Positions 10,995-55,253 of a DNA stretch of 64,000 nt are shown piece by piece. The position numbers were made by a program, and so were the translations under genes. Origin of the DNA: Yamagishiella unicocca (lineage: Eukaryota > Chlorophyta > Chlorophyceae > Chlamydomonadales > Volvocaceae); NCBI GenBank assembly GCA_003116995.1, contig BDSL01000113.1:186001-250000 (forward strand). The letters are read 5' to 3'. The notes under the pieces are model-generated. The model did no database searches. It was not told where the DNA came from and saw nothing but the letters and a program-made list of their open reading frames with translations. Every line of letters starts with the position of its first letter. Positions within the stretch are counted from its first letter, which is position 1.

Positions 10995-12837
10995 TCAAGC
11001 AGTGCCCATGACTTGATAGCTCTTTGTAAGCGAAAGCCTGGAGAACACCGCGACGCGCTCACATCCCTGCCTGCACAGCTCGAAGGCATCCAGCAAGTTA
11101 TCTGTGGAGAAGCTTCCGAACGAGCGACTACCCAGCGCTCCGTTCGATACCACCGCCAAGCCCCCAGGCGACTGGGCCAGGTCGAAATGGTGCGGGAAGG
11201 TAAAGCAGAACCGTGCCGAAGCCGCCTGCAGAACGTGGCGGCCCAGGTGACACAAGTCAGCTAGAGCGTAGACTAAGAGCGTAGAATATACTAGCACATG
11301 CATGACTTGTCGAGGCTTGGGATCAGGCCATAAAACACAGTTAACAAGTCGAGATCAACGTTTCGTAATTTAGTCCAGAACAAGGCGCGCTTAATGTCGT
11401 CATACTTTGGGAACCCTGTTGGCTTCAAGCACACTGGCACATGTGGCATCGCTTGAGATTTCGCACCTGCTCCTCTGCTGTGTCTGGGTCCAGAAGAAGC
11501 TGCTCATCCGAAGTTAGCGCGCACGTGACCGACGCTGCGGACCGGTAGGAGTGGAATGCGGTGCTGTCAGCACTTGAGTAGCAATAACCAGGACCCTGGG
11601 GGAGCAGCCCTTACGACGAAATTCCAGACACCTGGGTGCACTGCTACACTTACCATACATAGTGTTCATGGCCACGCCTGCGTCCACCAGTGCTGCACAC
11701 GCGGCGTTGAGCGCACATGACAGCACCGACCCGTCTTCTTGCATGACCTGCGCGGAGCCCCGGACACAACGTCAGCGAAGGCGATGCGGCGTCCCTGCCC
11801 CGCCACGGTTCCACCACGTCGCACTGACGCCAGGACACGAGGTCCTCTCCTTTAGCGCCGTCCGCCAGACAACGCTGCAGAAACAACACATGCCCACTGC
11901 ACGAAGGTTCGCACGACATGCCATGGTAAACATGCGATCAGTCAGCCATACGCAGTGTGTGATTGTTCACCTGTATCCGACGCATCGAACACGGGTTACA
12001 TAGGGCCCACAATTCCTCCCGCGGGTTCGCCCATGCACTGGGCCAGCAACACAACCGGCCTTGGTACCGCATTGCTGGGAGGACTTTGCACCAAGAAGAC
12101 ACCGCCGACACTATGGAAACCTCCGACCAGACTTGCAGCCTTAGGTCACCCTCACTACCGCCTGGCGTCCCTCGCCAATCGTACCGCGCCCGTCACCTCA
12201 CCTGCAGGACCACCATGACCGATGTCCGCGGATGCATGCCCAGTGGTATGACGCCCTCCAGGATACCGCGTATCTCCAGCTCTATTGACCGGTCCTCGTG
12301 GCCTGCAGGTGAATTGGGGTGAGTGCACCGATAACCATGTCCCATAGCATGCCGGGGCCCGTCATACCCGCCATTGAACCGTGGTATCAATTGGTGTAGA
12401 TCCCAAATGGAGGGTGCTGATACAACTCGTAGCCCCGCCCCAACCGCTGTAAGGGAGCCGGTATACGTGTAATCTTCACATCATGGCCCCCCCGGACTCC
12501 TTGAGCTCACGCACCTTGCAGCCCGGCGCGTGGCTTGTAGACCACCTCCACGATCGCCCGCTCCGCATCCTCCTTTTGTATTTTCGCTTGTCGCGGCCCG
12601 TAGACTGCTGCAAGCACGCTGCTTCCCTCCTGGGTCCACCTAGCTGAGCCATCGGCACGGTCGAGAACGCTCCGCTCGCATACAAGCGTCCTGCGACCAG
12701 CAGTTATGTTCGCACCTATTGTAGGCGAAACGCTTTGCAGGGGCAGATGCTGCACAACGGACAAACCTGAGTTGCGCAGGTAGGCGACCTCGAGCGCGGG
12801 AAGAGCCTGGGCCCGGACCGGCAGTGTCAACGTCCAT
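10995..12837 (-). CDS. RRP46: Exosome complex subunit RRP46 (EXOSC5-type RNase PH fold), 6 exons, 246 aa
   Basis: Ring subunit of the RNA exosome, which degrades and trims RNA 3'-5' in nucleus and cytoplasm; eukaryotic RNase PH subunits of this type are mostly structural. Exons in coding order: 12837-12767, 12690-12515, 12302-12202, 11747-11654, 11534-11467, 11225-10995; junctions are GT-AG on the minus strand, phases agree, total 741 nt. Recognised by CERSVLDRADGSARW then GSSVLAAVYGP in exon 2, MHPRTSVMVVLQ in exon 3, EDGSVLSCALNAACAALVDA in exon 4 and ASVTCALTSDEQLLLDPDTA in exon 5, in the order and spacing of RRP46. The length fits the family. The first exon (MDVDTAGPG...RLPAQLR) precedes a 76-bp intron; reading straight through that intron would give a longer but non-homologous N terminus. 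The gene converges on the CDSP32-like gene. Confidence 0.93.
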
Positions 12838-14486
12838 TCCTGTATTGTGTAATGCCTACAGCGAATGCTCTATCGAGGAAAAGCCGTTCAGACCTGCATT
12901 GGAACCGTCGGCCGTCATTTTGCGGCTGGCCCCGAAACTACTCAACGAACAGCACAGAAAGGTTGGTCAACACCAAATTAAAATTAAACTTAATAGCTTA
13001 ACATAATTACACACATTATACATGACGCTGCACCGCTGCACCTACGCTGTTAATGACGGCTTCACGGGCGAGCCTACGTCCTCGACAGGCGATCATTTGT
13101 GCATCGGCTTTCTTGATAAGGGTTTGGAACGAGGATATTGATGTCTGGCGCCGGTCTGTGCCTGCAGCTACACGCGAGGCGTTTACTCATTTTCGTCAGC
13201 TTGTCAGGCTATCAACGCGCAAATTTATCAAGCGTGCGTGCACCACCTTACTTATACTCGTTAGGGGTGGAGCGTCAACGCGGATTGTATCATTGAAGAA
13301 GGCGATGGGAGGCCTGCGCCGGTTGATGAAGATTGAGAGCTTTTTCAAGGCTTCCCCCGCGTGAGGTTTCGTTTCCCTTACTGTCTAAACAAGCGGTAAT
13401 GAGCGAAAAGACTACGGCTCACCCTACAGTGGTAACAGCAGTAGCTACAGCAGCGGAAGCACTTGGCAGCGATGCCTCGCTTTTCCTCAGTCGATGGTAC
13501 GCCCCTATGCCGGAGACATCAGTTGTCGAAAGCAGTTCCTGTTGCAGTAGAGGGTGATAGTCTGCCCATGTACCGGCGCAACCAGCATGTTTTGGTCTAG
13601 ATGCGGATGTAAACATGGGATAATGGACACGTCCAGCCTGGGTGTTTTCACTTAGGACGGCCTCTACGCGGCGGCGATGCCTGTGCAAAACATGACACCG
13701 CCACTGCCAAATAACCTGTACGACTAAGTGCACGGCATCTGCGTCTGGCTCACTTATGGACCTTATGATAGGCACAGACGGCGATTACTTGCTAGGGTTC
13801 GTATCGGTCTATCTCTTGCTAATCTAATGGGGAACGTCGACGCGCGCGTCCGCTCTTCATAGGCGGCTCCTGGACAGGCTTGGACCCAGGGGACACGAGG
13901 AGACCGAGCGTTGAATTGCGCACCCTTTTAGCAAAGCACTCGGCCTAGAACATCCACGTTACTGCAAATATATCGTGAAGTTACTTGAAGCACGCGTGGC
14001 TGCGTTCTGGTGTACACCTGCACACTGTCGACACTGATACCGTCAGGTCACGAGCATGATTGGCAAAATGGCGGGCTCTGCACATTGATTATGTTAAATG
14101 TCAGGGCCAGTTTCATGTTCATGGTGTACCGCTATTGCTGCTGGATGTGTACCGGTATGAGTCGAAACTTCTAAGCAATGCTCATTGAGTGGCGCAAACA
14201 AGCAGTCAGCGTTTCCTGTTCTTCAACATTATAAGAAGTAGAATACCAACGTTTGTTATACATCTCTTGCGTTCTACAGTAGCGTCTGGGCGAGTCCGTG
14301 TCGCCCTTAAATCCCAAAACGAGGTCGCCCTTTGGAATTCATAGACGGATAGGATTTTGTACTGGTAGTCAGTAGACTGCATATTGAAATGGAGCCTGTA
14401 CCAGGCTAATGTGCGGGCGGTCTCCATGGAAACTCCAAGCACGCGGACTTGACAGCGTTTCGTCTTGTTAGGAGCTCAGCCCAATC
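12838..14486. other. Intergenic region between divergent RRP46 and CFAP99
   Basis: Start codons of the two genes face away from each other across about 1.65 kb, so both promoters should be here. I see no recognisable coding exon, RNA gene or repeat. Open frames such as 13419-13775 (-) and 13053-13364 (+) have no family resemblance and no flanking splice signals in phase. Confidence 0.55.
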
Positions 14487-17400
14487 ATGGATTCACGGCC
14501 TGGTTCCGCGACATCGTTCGCCACCACTGGCTTGCAGCTGCCCTCGCGGCCGCTGTCTGCAAGCAGTGCTGGCTCGAACCGGCTCAGCGGCAAGCCTATG
14601 GGCGCAGAGAAACTTATGGCCACATGCGAACATATATACAAGAGCTTTAACCCGGCGCAAGTCACTCTTGATACGCACGTCGACAACTGCATTGTGGAGC
14701 TGCAGATTTACAACAGCTTCGATGACAGCTTTATCCGGCAAGTCATATACGGCGCGGTGCGCTACCGGAGGCTACTAAGTGCACTTATGGACTCCTTCTA
14801 CCACTACAATGGGTACGTCGATGCCTGGGGCTCCCAGGCAAGGGAGCAAGGGCCTAGCCGTGCCCACTTTCTGACCATAGGTGGGGGCTTCCGTGTGGAT
14901 AAGATTATGCGTTTGGGGGGTGTTGCGTACATCTTCGGGGGCTTTGCAGGGGAGGCAAGGAGGAGACGGAGTGATTGTTTCTGTAATCAGCCCCATGATG
15001 GTTGGTGCTAACGGCATGCGACAGCCAACGTCCGTGTACAAGTTGCCATATGCATCAGTTTGTACCAGTCCATTAGGCTGGCGGGGGCGGCTGCCATCGA
15101 AGTGTCGCAGCAAAGGTGTTGTGTGGCTGTCCCTATCAGCGCCCAGGCCAGTGCGTTGTGGCGGGGGTGACAGGGCGCGCTTGAATGCCAGGAGACGATG
15201 ACTTACTGCGCTATAGGGTCTGACACGCACCCAACCTGGGTCTGGGGGGGGAGAAGCGCCACCCGCTATCCAAATGATCGCCTGGGAAACAGCCATGGAA
15301 GCGCAAGTGGAAAACGGTGTTGCGCCGGCATCGCTGGTAGACTGCAGCATAGCGGAAGGCGGGGGCTGTATCGGGCCTTTGAACCGCAACGGCTTGCGTT
15401 GCCTCCCCTCTCCAACTCTGTACCACCTCGTTCCCCCTCCCGATGGCTACTGCAGCGGCGCGGCTTCTCGTGAGGATGTAGACATGTACAAACTGTACAG
15501 CTACCTCACGATATTCCGCCTCGAGGAGCTGACGTTTGGCAACTTCCAGTGAGTTTAGTTTGCATGGGCACGGGCGTGGGCCGGCCGGCCACTTGCGCAC
15601 TGCCGCATTTGCCTACCTGGCCGATGTGCGCTAGCCGCCTAGCACGGGGGCGGGCGGTAGGCCGGGCAGGGCGGCGACCAGGTCGCTGGGGAGGGGGCGA
15701 GGCACACGATTGGGCGGGAAAGCGGTTTGCGGCAGCTTGGGGTTCCTATGGGTACCTCTCGTTGCGGCTGCACAAGCGCTCCTGGTGCAGTGCACATGCC
15801 CTTGTGTGCGGGGGCCGGATTTCGCCGTTGCATTTCGGGCTGGATAACGCGGCAGTGGGATAGCGCCTGGAGGTCCATCGGGACGGACAGGTCCATAACG
15901 TACGCGTGCGTGGTGTGGGTGCGCGCAGGCGGCTGGTGGACGCCATGACGCCGCAGAAGACGTATGTGCTGCTCAAGTGCCTCTTCGACCCCAAGTACCT
16001 GAAGGAGGTGGTGCGGGAGGATTGGCTCAAACTCTACGACAAAGAGGTGAGCGCACCTCAGCGGAGGGTTGGGGCTGAGTGGCTGCGGTGACGCCACGTG
16101 TCCTCACGCTGCAGCTGCGCACCTAGGACTTCCAAAGGTTCCTGAAAGCGCTGCCCGACAGACCTGTCACCTTCCGTAAGCGCCTGCCTCCCTTTGTTTC
16201 GCCCCGCAGTTCGTCGATGAGACCATCGAGCGGCTGCTGTCATGGCAGTCGGAGAGCTCTGCAATGCTGTCGAAGCTAGAGTACCGGGTCACGCTGAGCA
16301 GAAAGGTTCGTATGGCGCCGTCGCCGCAACAACTCGGCCACTGCAGTCACCGCTGCCCCCCTAGACGGGCTGCTCGCTTTCTGACTGCCGTATGTCAGAC
16401 GCGCCACGTCACCAGTTGGGCTCATCGGTGCGTGGCACCCTCACTCGAGCCTAAGCCCGGTCGGGAGCCGGCCGTTGGTCGCGTGCCCCGGCCCAGACTC
16501 TTGGGTGCCGGGCCCAGGATCCCAACTTCCAATTGCAGCTACCCGTGCTGCATCACGCGGCCTTAGCGCACGAAGGTCAAAGCAGCGAAGCGGCCTCTGC
16601 GAAACTCGGTTCTCCGCTCCGAAGCTCCCTGTCACCTGTCCTCGCTGACCTCAACCCTTCACAGGAGGATGAGAAGGAGACGCTGGGTACGGCGTGTGTG
16701 GCGCGTGCGCCTACCGTGCCGCAGCCCTTCAACCTGACGCAACCTAAGCCCAAGCCGTTGCCGGTGGAGGACCCGCCGCCGCCACCCATCCGGGCAAAGC
16801 CTGCGCCAAAATCCCGCGACGGCCCGACGAAGGAGGAGCAGGCGTTGTCATCAGCAAGAGAGGCCAACAAAGCGCAGGCTGAGAAGAATGCCAAGTGGGT
16901 CCAGTCGGTCCTCCCGCCTTCGATTTGCCATTGCACTGTGCCGGATATGCAATCTGGCTGAACGCCATTCATGGCCCCTCTGGTGCCAACCACGCACGTA
17001 GCCTCCGTGCAAGAGTGACGTGCGTTGCATCTACGTGGGGCCCGGCGGATGGGAGTTGAAACCCAAGCAAGGGGAGAGACAGCGGCGGGAGACCTTTAAC
17101 GGTGCGGGAGGTCCTTAACGCACACACCGTACCCTGCTGCAAACTTGGCCCAGGGCGGTGCCATTCAAGCTGCGGACGCTGGAGCGGCCAACGAATATCG
17201 AGAAGATCCGGGCCGAGATGGAGGAGGAGCGAACTCGAGAGCTCACGTTCAAGGGGATACGGGCTGCACCAGCGCCGCCGCAGCCAAACGCCCAAGTGGG
17301 TACGCGCCCCAGGCAGATAAGCCTCTCAGGCAATCCCGGAAACGCTTCTGTACTCGTCCTAAGCGCTCGTTGTAGCCGATGGCGTGGCTCGAGATTGCGT

Positions 17401-20400
17401 TCATTTGGTGCAGCACCTGTGGGAGGGAAGAGCAAGTTGCGGGTATGGTGCGGGGCCCAATATCGCGTGGTGCCAGCCACGGGGCGCGCTTGGCTGTCCG
17501 CTGAGCTGCGGCACCCACGACATCACGCGGATGTCGACATCTGCATCATAACTCCATGCGGGTGTGCTGCCGCGACCGCACCCGGCGTGCAGGTCAAGCT
17601 CAACGCCGCCGCCATCCTCCGCGAAGATGCGCTCTACCGGCGCAAGCAGGCGGAGGAGGCGGACGCGCTGAAGCGCTACGAGGCCGAGCTGCGCGACGCC
17701 AGCAGCTTTAAGGCCTGGCAGACGGCCATGATGGAGCAGGACGAGGCGGAGCGAGCAGCGTCCATTGAGCGGCGGAGGCTGGAGATGGCCGCGACGCAGG
17801 TGGGATTGGTGTCGAGCGTGGTCGTGGTTAGTGGTGGGGAGCCAGGCGAGACTGCTTGCCGAGTCGCAGTTATGGCTGGCGCAAACGCACACCTGGGTGG
17901 ACCCCGCTGTTCCCCGACGCGCAGGAGAACGCCATCAAGGCCCGGCAGGCCGCAGTGGAGGCGAACCAGGAGATAGGCCGTCTCGCCAAGGAGGAGGCGA
18001 AGCGCATTGAGGATGACCTGCGCCGCGAGCGGGAGGAGCAGGCGCGGCAGAACGTGCAGCGGCGCGACGCGGTGGTGGAGGCGCGGCAGAACGTGCAGGT
18101 GGGGTAGGGCGCCAGCCACCTGGGGGCCACATGGTGGGGCGGCAACTAGTAAGCGGGCAGGCGGCAATCGCGACATTTGCAGGTGGGTTATGCGGACATG
18201 TTTGTGGGGTTGGAAGAGATGCACGTCCTTTCCACGCACCTAGCAGCAGGGGTCTTAGGATTGTTAATGTAGCGCGAGTGCAGGTCCTGGGTATCAGGGG
18301 GGACAACATACGGGCACCAACGTGGGCGCGACGGGTGCAGGTTAAACCAGACTACCGCGTCCAGCACTGCTGCCGAGCTGCTTGCTGACGGGCTGGTTGC
18401 GCCCTCTGCTCTCTCTTGGCCTCACGTGCAGGCTGCAGTGGAGAAGATGTCCCAGGAGCGGCGGCTGGCTGCCGAGGAGGAGCGGCGCAAGCAGGCGGAC
18501 GACAACCGCGCCCGCGCAGAGGCCGCCGCCAAGGAGATGGCCGAGCGGCGGGACATCATCCTTCAGCTGCGAGCGCTGGAGAAGGTGCCTAAGCAGCGGG
18601 CTCGCGAGTTCGATCCCACGGAGATCGGCCCGGACTACGGCCTGATGGAGGTAGGTCGGCGCCGATGTGCGGGGCCGGGGGGAGGGGAGTTGATCTGGGT
18701 CCGGCACGGGAGGACACTTGATGATGCCGGCACGATGCAAGAACATGGAACTTGGTGGTTAACTTGATCTTGGCGCGGCGCTTGTACCTCATTTGCCTGC
18801 AGACAATGAGCATGGTCGAGCTGCGGGAGCGGTTGAACGTCGCCAAGCGGCGACAACGAGAGGAGGTGAGGAGGTTTGCCGTGCTATGCATCGTAAGGAA
18901 GGCCCTGGCGCCGACAGCACATTGCCGTTTCGTAAGCCATTACCACATGGCGTCCGCTACGTGACGTTGAAGGGAAGCCTGGCACTTTTTTTCTTGCAAA
19001 CCAAGATCGCATGTGATTGTCGCGCCACTTCCAGTCATGTCCATACAACAGCCGCTGATAGGATCATCTCCGGAATTTCTGTTCCGCAGGAAGAGCGGCA
19101 GCGCGCAGAAATCCTCCGGCAAAAACAGGACCGAGAGTCTTCGCTGATGGAGAAGGCTGCGAACGTGCAGCGCGTGCGGCGGGTCGCAGCGGCGCAGGCG
19201 GCAGCCCGCCGAACTACTTCCAGCGAGGCCGCAGAGCGGAAGCAAACCGAGGTGAGGGGAGGGCCAGCGCGCAAGGTGAACGTTGGGAAGGGGCGCTCAG
19301 GCGCCGCATGGGTGCGGCGATTTGCACATGCGGCACGACGGCGGGTTCGACCCGCCCCCGAGGTGTGTCTGCCATCTCTACGTGAACTAGTGCGAAGGCA
19401 TGGCTGACGTAATGAAGGGCAGTGATGTAAGTTGTGTGTGCATGTGCGCTAAGTCCAGAAGCAACATGACTTCAGCTCTTGGGAGCGGGGCGATGCGGCC
19501 CGGGAGCAGTCACAGTAGCAGTCGGTCACACAGTTCGGGGTTCCATGGGTCAATTGCAACGGTGATCATGCCGCGAAGATACATCAGCTGGAGGGACGGG
19601 GCCAATGGGAAGACAGTTGGCACGGGTCGGTACCGTACGCGAGTACATTGCAAGCGGAAAGTGATCCGGCAATACGTGGTTAGCGTGTTACGGTAGGCGG
19701 ACGCGTCTTTTATTGTTTCATTTGAGGACCGCTCAGAACAGCGGCCATGGCATTGCGAGGCCAGCACACTCTTGCATACCCGCGCAGTAGCGACATCGAA
19801 TAGTCGTGAAACCGGTGTACATATGTGTCCTGTTGGGTATGTCGTCGTCTTACGTCAGCGAGCTGGGCAATACATTCTGGGACATGTTCAAGGAGGGGTC
19901 ACCGCCGAGCGGGTAACGAACTAGCGCGTGCGGGATATGCCCGGGGACGCACATGCGCAATGGTATGGCGGTCAAGCGGCAGGGAAATAATGTTCGGCGA
20001 ATCCTGGGTAACGCTATTGATGTAGGCGCCCAATGGCAGTCCTAACGCCAATCCGAATAGGTCATGTCGGCCAGACGGGAAGAGCGAGATGCCGGGCAAG
20101 AGCTTTGTCCCCAAATAAGCGCCGGTTTGCGTTCGTACAGCCTCCATCCAGCGTCGCTCTATTGGCATTCCATCACATTCGGCTCCACGTACGTGCCAAC
20201 GCGCCCCCGCCCCCCGTCATTTGCCACTGCCACAGGCTGCCAAGGCTCGCGAGGCCGATGTGCTGCAGCTGGCTGATAAGCTGGACGCCAAGCGGGCGGT
20301 GCTGGCGGCGGAGCGGGCGCGCCTGGCAGCTGAACAGAAGCGGACGCGCTTCGAGCAGATGCAGGCGGCTGCGGGGTCTGCAGTTGTGGAGGAGACGAAG

Positions 20401-20992
20401 TTCCGGGAGCTGCGCTCCGGCGCCCAGCGAGAAGCCCGGGAACGGCAGGACAACAAGCTGGCGAGTGCAACGCTGTACGAAAACACCAAATCCCGAGCGC
20501 AGAACGGGCGGATGAAGAACGTGCGGCAGGTACGTTGCTGCAGTGCGCAGCCAGGAGACTCCCCAAAGATGCTGAGGCGTCCTGATATCATAAAGGACAC
20601 GACGGATATGCAAGCAATAACCGCTCCTGGACATTGTCGAACGTGGTACAATGGTCCCGCTTAGATGCTTTTGCCATTGCGGTCAGTATATCATAATGGC
20701 ATGTCACCTGTGTTGGCATATTCCCTGCATGTTTCCTCAGGACCTCAAAGCCAAAGATGACTTCATGCGCGCCTACGATGAGAAGATGGCGGCACTGCGA
20801 CAGCAGGCCGGCAGCGAAAACGCGGCCGACTTGTCCAGGCGCGCCGACATGGTTTCGTCTCAGCGCAAGTTCGAGTCGACGATCAAGGACCGGACCGCGT
20901 CCACGGCATACAAACCGTACCAGGGGGGGAGCACATCCATGCAGGCGCGGTTACAGGCGTTGGGGCAAGGGCTAGAGCTCGGCGAGTTGTAA
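14487..20992 (+). CDS. CFAP99: Cilia- and flagella-associated protein 99 (13 exons, 791 aa)
   Basis: Axonemal protein of motile cilia; its exact place in the axoneme is not asserted here. Exons: 14487-14812, 15456-15548, 15929-16046, 16210-16305, 16665-16894, 17154-17295, 17593-17799, 17925-18098, 18432-18650, 18803-18865, 19090-19251, 20236-20529, 20741-20992; phases agree and the total of 2,376 nt is divisible by three. The globular N-terminal half shows the family signatures [32 protein letters not shown] and [20 protein letters not shown] proline-rich linker follows, with [20 protein letters not shown], then a long charged coiled coil rich in Glu, Arg, Lys and Ala. Near its middle is the conserved [12 protein letters not shown] followed by [14 protein letters not shown] and [10 protein letters not shown]. 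The start is the first ATG of a Ser/Gly/Thr-rich leader. The donor at 16306 is GTTCGT, a weak match. A small missed exon in the 984-bp intron after 19251 cannot be excluded. Confidence 0.9.
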
Positions 20993-21710
20993 CGTGAGGG
21001 GATGGGTCCTGGGATCCAGCGCAGGCCGGGCAAGCCAAGTGTATATTTAGGGTTACTGGAGCGTTACTGTCGGGATCCGCCCAATCTGGGCGATTTGCGT
21101 TAGGCAGGCGGGTGGGCTGAGCATCTATCGCGTCGCGCATGCGCTGGTATGTCCCGTGCGATGAGGTTCACCCCAAAGGCAAAAGGCCCAGGGTGGAGTT
21201 GCCTGTTTGCTTGGCGTGGACATCTGGGCGTGAAACCCCTCCTATGGGACGCTGTGACATTCGGGAGTATCGGCGCATGTGGCGACTGGTGCGGGTTGCT
21301 GTCGCGTGTCCAGACCGCACCGGTCTGACATCCTGCACTAGTAATGCGGACCTTGGCGCAATACCATGCTTCCTTGCTGGCGGATATGTGTAGGTGTAGG
21401 TGCATTGTAGGCTTCCATCATGTACGTACCTTGGGGACTTGGGCGGTGCGTATTGGGTGTGCGCCAGTGGTTACCTGAACAAAGACACGAACGGTGAATG
21501 GCGGGTATACGACGGTTCTCAGCAAGGTATTTTGGCCTTGCAATATTAGGTAGTTTCAGGCGTGGCCAAGTAGCCACTCATTACACACATGCTTGCATAG
21601 CATCCCTTCCTGCGGTACGCGACGCGCATCCGCAAGAAGGGTTTCAGCAGCGTGTTGCGCCGTGCGCGTTAACTAGCGCGGCCATACGATGCTGTCCCCT
21701 CATAGCGCAG

Positions 21711-21753
21711 AACAGGTTGGCAACCGAGGTGAAACAGGTTGGCAACCGAGGTG
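21711..21753. repeat. 21-bp direct repeat, two copies
   Basis: Identical copies AACAGGTTGGCAACCGAGGT(G) at 21711-21731 and 21733-21753, one base apart. Confidence 0.85.
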
Positions 21754-22847
21754 TAGCCTTTGTCGCCGCCGTTGGTAGTGCAATGGCCGTGTGGCCATGT
21801 GCATGGAAGAAGCTGCAAGCCGGCTGTAAGCAGCCGCTATGCAGCTTAGTGCGACTACAGGTCGACATCCAAGTTTTGCTGCTCCTCGCGCCATGATCAG
21901 GCGGCTGCTCCTCTCGGCAGCCCAGTGGCATGTGTGGTTGGGCCCATACACGCGCCCTGGGGCATGAACTGGCAGGAACCGGTTCAGCGATGGTGGACGG
22001 ACTTGCGAGGGGCATGGCAGGTCCTTGATGCAGGCATGCGCGTCTGACGGGGACGCCGCAATAGCGTAGGGCACGTTCCTGCCGGACACAACCGCCTGGC
22101 TGGCGACCCCGTAGCAGGAACCCCGCTGAGTGAGGACAACAACCGCTGTGTGCACGAAGTACGGCGACCTTCAACCCACAACTTCGTCCCTCACAGCAAG
22201 TGCGCATGTGTATGCAATCTGAAGGTCTTCGGCGCGTGTCTAAGTGACCACTACCTGTCAAGCGGTCCATAACACTTTTGTAACGATCTGCGATCCAATG
22301 ATTGCCCTAAGGGTAGGTGCGCTCGACAGCGTAAAACACACTCATGAAGGACACCAAGGATGATACAGAACGTACTAAATACACATGATGGCAGGTAGAA
22401 ACACAAACCATGCTTGGAGTGGTGACCCCCAAAACGGAACACTCCCGAAGTGGTCAGGTTTAACACGATGTAACAGGGAGTAACCTGCACCGTGTGGTCT
22501 TGTAACACCCCCCGAGACGAAACCCAGGGGACCACCTGTCCCGCATTTTCGGTTCATACTATTCTAGTGGATGCATGCGGCAGCGCAATCTGGGAGAGCA
22601 ATGTGAAGCGTACGGCGCGCGGGACTTGCTACTCCACGTTTCAAAGCATAGCTCCTGAAGATATTGTCGATATAAAGCTGCATTTAAAGCTGATTTTTTC
22701 CTCGGGCACATAGCCTCAAAGTTTGATGTGAACTTGCAGCAACTGGCAGCAGCCCCAGGATACCTGTCAATTTTTGCCATAGCCTTGACTTGGTGTATTC
22801 AATTCAAGGACAGTAGTTACCATGGTTTGTAATGACAGTTCCGAATA

Positions 22848-22890
22848 GGGGCTCCTTCGAGGGATGAAAATGGAGCGAAATAGGAGCCCC
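22848..22890. repeat. Inverted repeat, 9-bp arms
   Basis: GGGGCTCCT at 22848-22856 and its complement AGGAGCCCC at 22882-22890 could form a 9-bp stem with a 25-nt loop. It lies upstream of the dynein gene; function unknown. Confidence 0.5.
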
Positions 22891-23255
22891 GCAAGGCCAC
22901 GCAGCAATGGTGCGTAAGAATGTAACTGTACTGATCAATTATGCTAGTAGAATACTTTACAGCTCGTCGTTTGGTCAGCATGCCGATGGACCATCGGCGC
23001 CCTCGGAGTGTTTGAAAGCGATATTGTTATGCAGGCCATGCTCCAGCCTCGCCTGGCAAATCGACAGCTTCAAAGCTGCCGCCGCTGAAGGTGGGCCTGT
23101 CGGGAAGTATGTCGGCATGCGAGCTGCTTTCAAGACAGCGCCTCGGGGTTTTGTGGCCCAGCTAGCCGCGTGTGCGATCTATAACCGCTAGGCAATACAT
23201 GTAAGGAACGGTGCACCTGTATACTAATCATGGAGTTGGGGCTCCCAACTCTCAG

Positions 23256-23580
23256 GCGGGGAGCCTCGGAAATGGCAGTGGTCCTCCCCCGTTGGTGGTC
23301 CAGCAGCCAGGTGAGTCGAACTGGAGCTAGCAGCCTCGTGTGATATCTACGCAGGTTACGGCGCTGTGTGTAGCAGTTGGGAGTGTTGGGTCAATAGGGA
23401 TATGCTTGCTTGGTACGTATGGCGTCCTGGCCGCGACCCCGTGTGAGCTTTACTTTTCTGACACCTCCGCGTGTTCCAACTGCCTGAGCAGCGACGGGTG
23501 GAGCGCAACCGCCGCTGGTGTCCGCGGACCAACGCCCGGGCACTCTTCCCCCTATCACGAGTCCCCTCACGCCGTCACAG
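23256..23580 (+). other. Candidate N-terminal exons of the dynein heavy chain
   Basis: Two stretches join in phase to the first confident dynein exon at 23741. 23256-23310 follows CTCTCAG and ends at GTGAGT; 23492-23580 follows GAGCAG and ends at GTGCGA. Their translation is rich in Pro, Gln, Gly and Ser (for example GNGSGPPPLVVQQP and GTLPPITSPLTPSQ), as is common in disordered N termini of axonemal dyneins. Matching phases and compositional continuity are the only support; no start codon was located. A competing frame from the ATG at 23230 also reaches the donor at 23310 but in a phase that does not fit the next piece. Confidence 0.35.
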
Positions 23581-23740
23581 GTGCGAACAAGTAGTAAACC
23601 CCAGCTGCTTTGTCGACGCTGCCTAGAGGGCAACTGCCTGCTTTGTAACCAGAATTGCAGGAGGTCATGCCAGTTGCGCCTTGCCTTTCCTTACACGCCG
23701 TACGTACTGATCTATCCTGCACTTCCTCGTACGTCTGCAG

Positions 23741-54830
<31,090 letters not shown>

Positions 54831-54860
54831 GCGATGTGAGCTTTCAGTCTGCTAACGAAG

Positions 54861-54906
54861 TGATGCAGGTGGAGCAGAGGTGTTGATGCAGGTGGAGCAG
54901 AAGTGT
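54861..54906. repeat. 23-bp tandem repeat, two copies, in the probable dynein 3' UTR
   Basis: Copies at 54861-54883 and 54884-54906 differ by one base (TGATGCAGGTGGAGCAGAGG against ...AGAAG). Confidence 0.85.
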
Positions 54907-55247
54907 TTTGGCCTGTGCCTGTCACCATGCGTGCACATTCTTGTTCATGGGCAATCTGCAGATGATTTTGTGCCGATCCTGTCGTTTGGGAAGCTTGACC
55001 TTCATCTGGACCCTGACACCACATAGGACCCAATAGTTGGAGTATTGCATTTGCATTTGGTTTGAATTACCGTAAACAAATAATGGTCAGATGGTGGGTA
55101 TGATCATGGACATGTGCAGCTAACAGTGGTGCGCAATAAAATGACCTTATTGCAATGGTTGGTTGATCCAGAGGCATTGGATACATGCTGTATGATCTGA
55201 TCTGTGTTCCAAATTACAGTAACACGTCTGCCTACTGGGCACTGCTC

Positions 55248-55253
55248 TGTAAC
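55248..55253 (+). terminator. Possible polyadenylation signal of the dynein gene (TGTAAC)
   Basis: TGTAAC about 420 bp after the dynein stop codon, in the position expected for a green-algal polyadenylation signal. Motif and distance are the only support. Confidence 0.35.

Larger units (their letters stand above)
20993..23255. other. Intergenic region between CFAP99 and the dynein gene
   Basis: No gene recognised on either strand. It must contain the CFAP99 3' UTR and the dynein promoter. No TGTAA was found close behind the CFAP99 stop. It contains a 21-bp direct repeat (21711-21753) and a possible hairpin (22848-22890). Confidence 0.5.

Noticed and set aside
12507..12830. Single-exon reading of the RRP46 N terminus through the first intron
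   Set aside because: It replaces the family-like RLPAQLR/TLVCERS junction with unrelated residues; splicing 12767/12690 restores the expected sequence in phase.
19340..19365. tRNA T-arm-like hairpin (GGCGG GTTCGAC CCGCC) inside a CFAP99 intron
   Set aside because: The arm is perfect, but the seven bases after it have no partner at the distance of a tRNA acceptor stem, and no anticodon or D arm is visible, so neither a tRNA nor a tRNA-derived SINE is supported.
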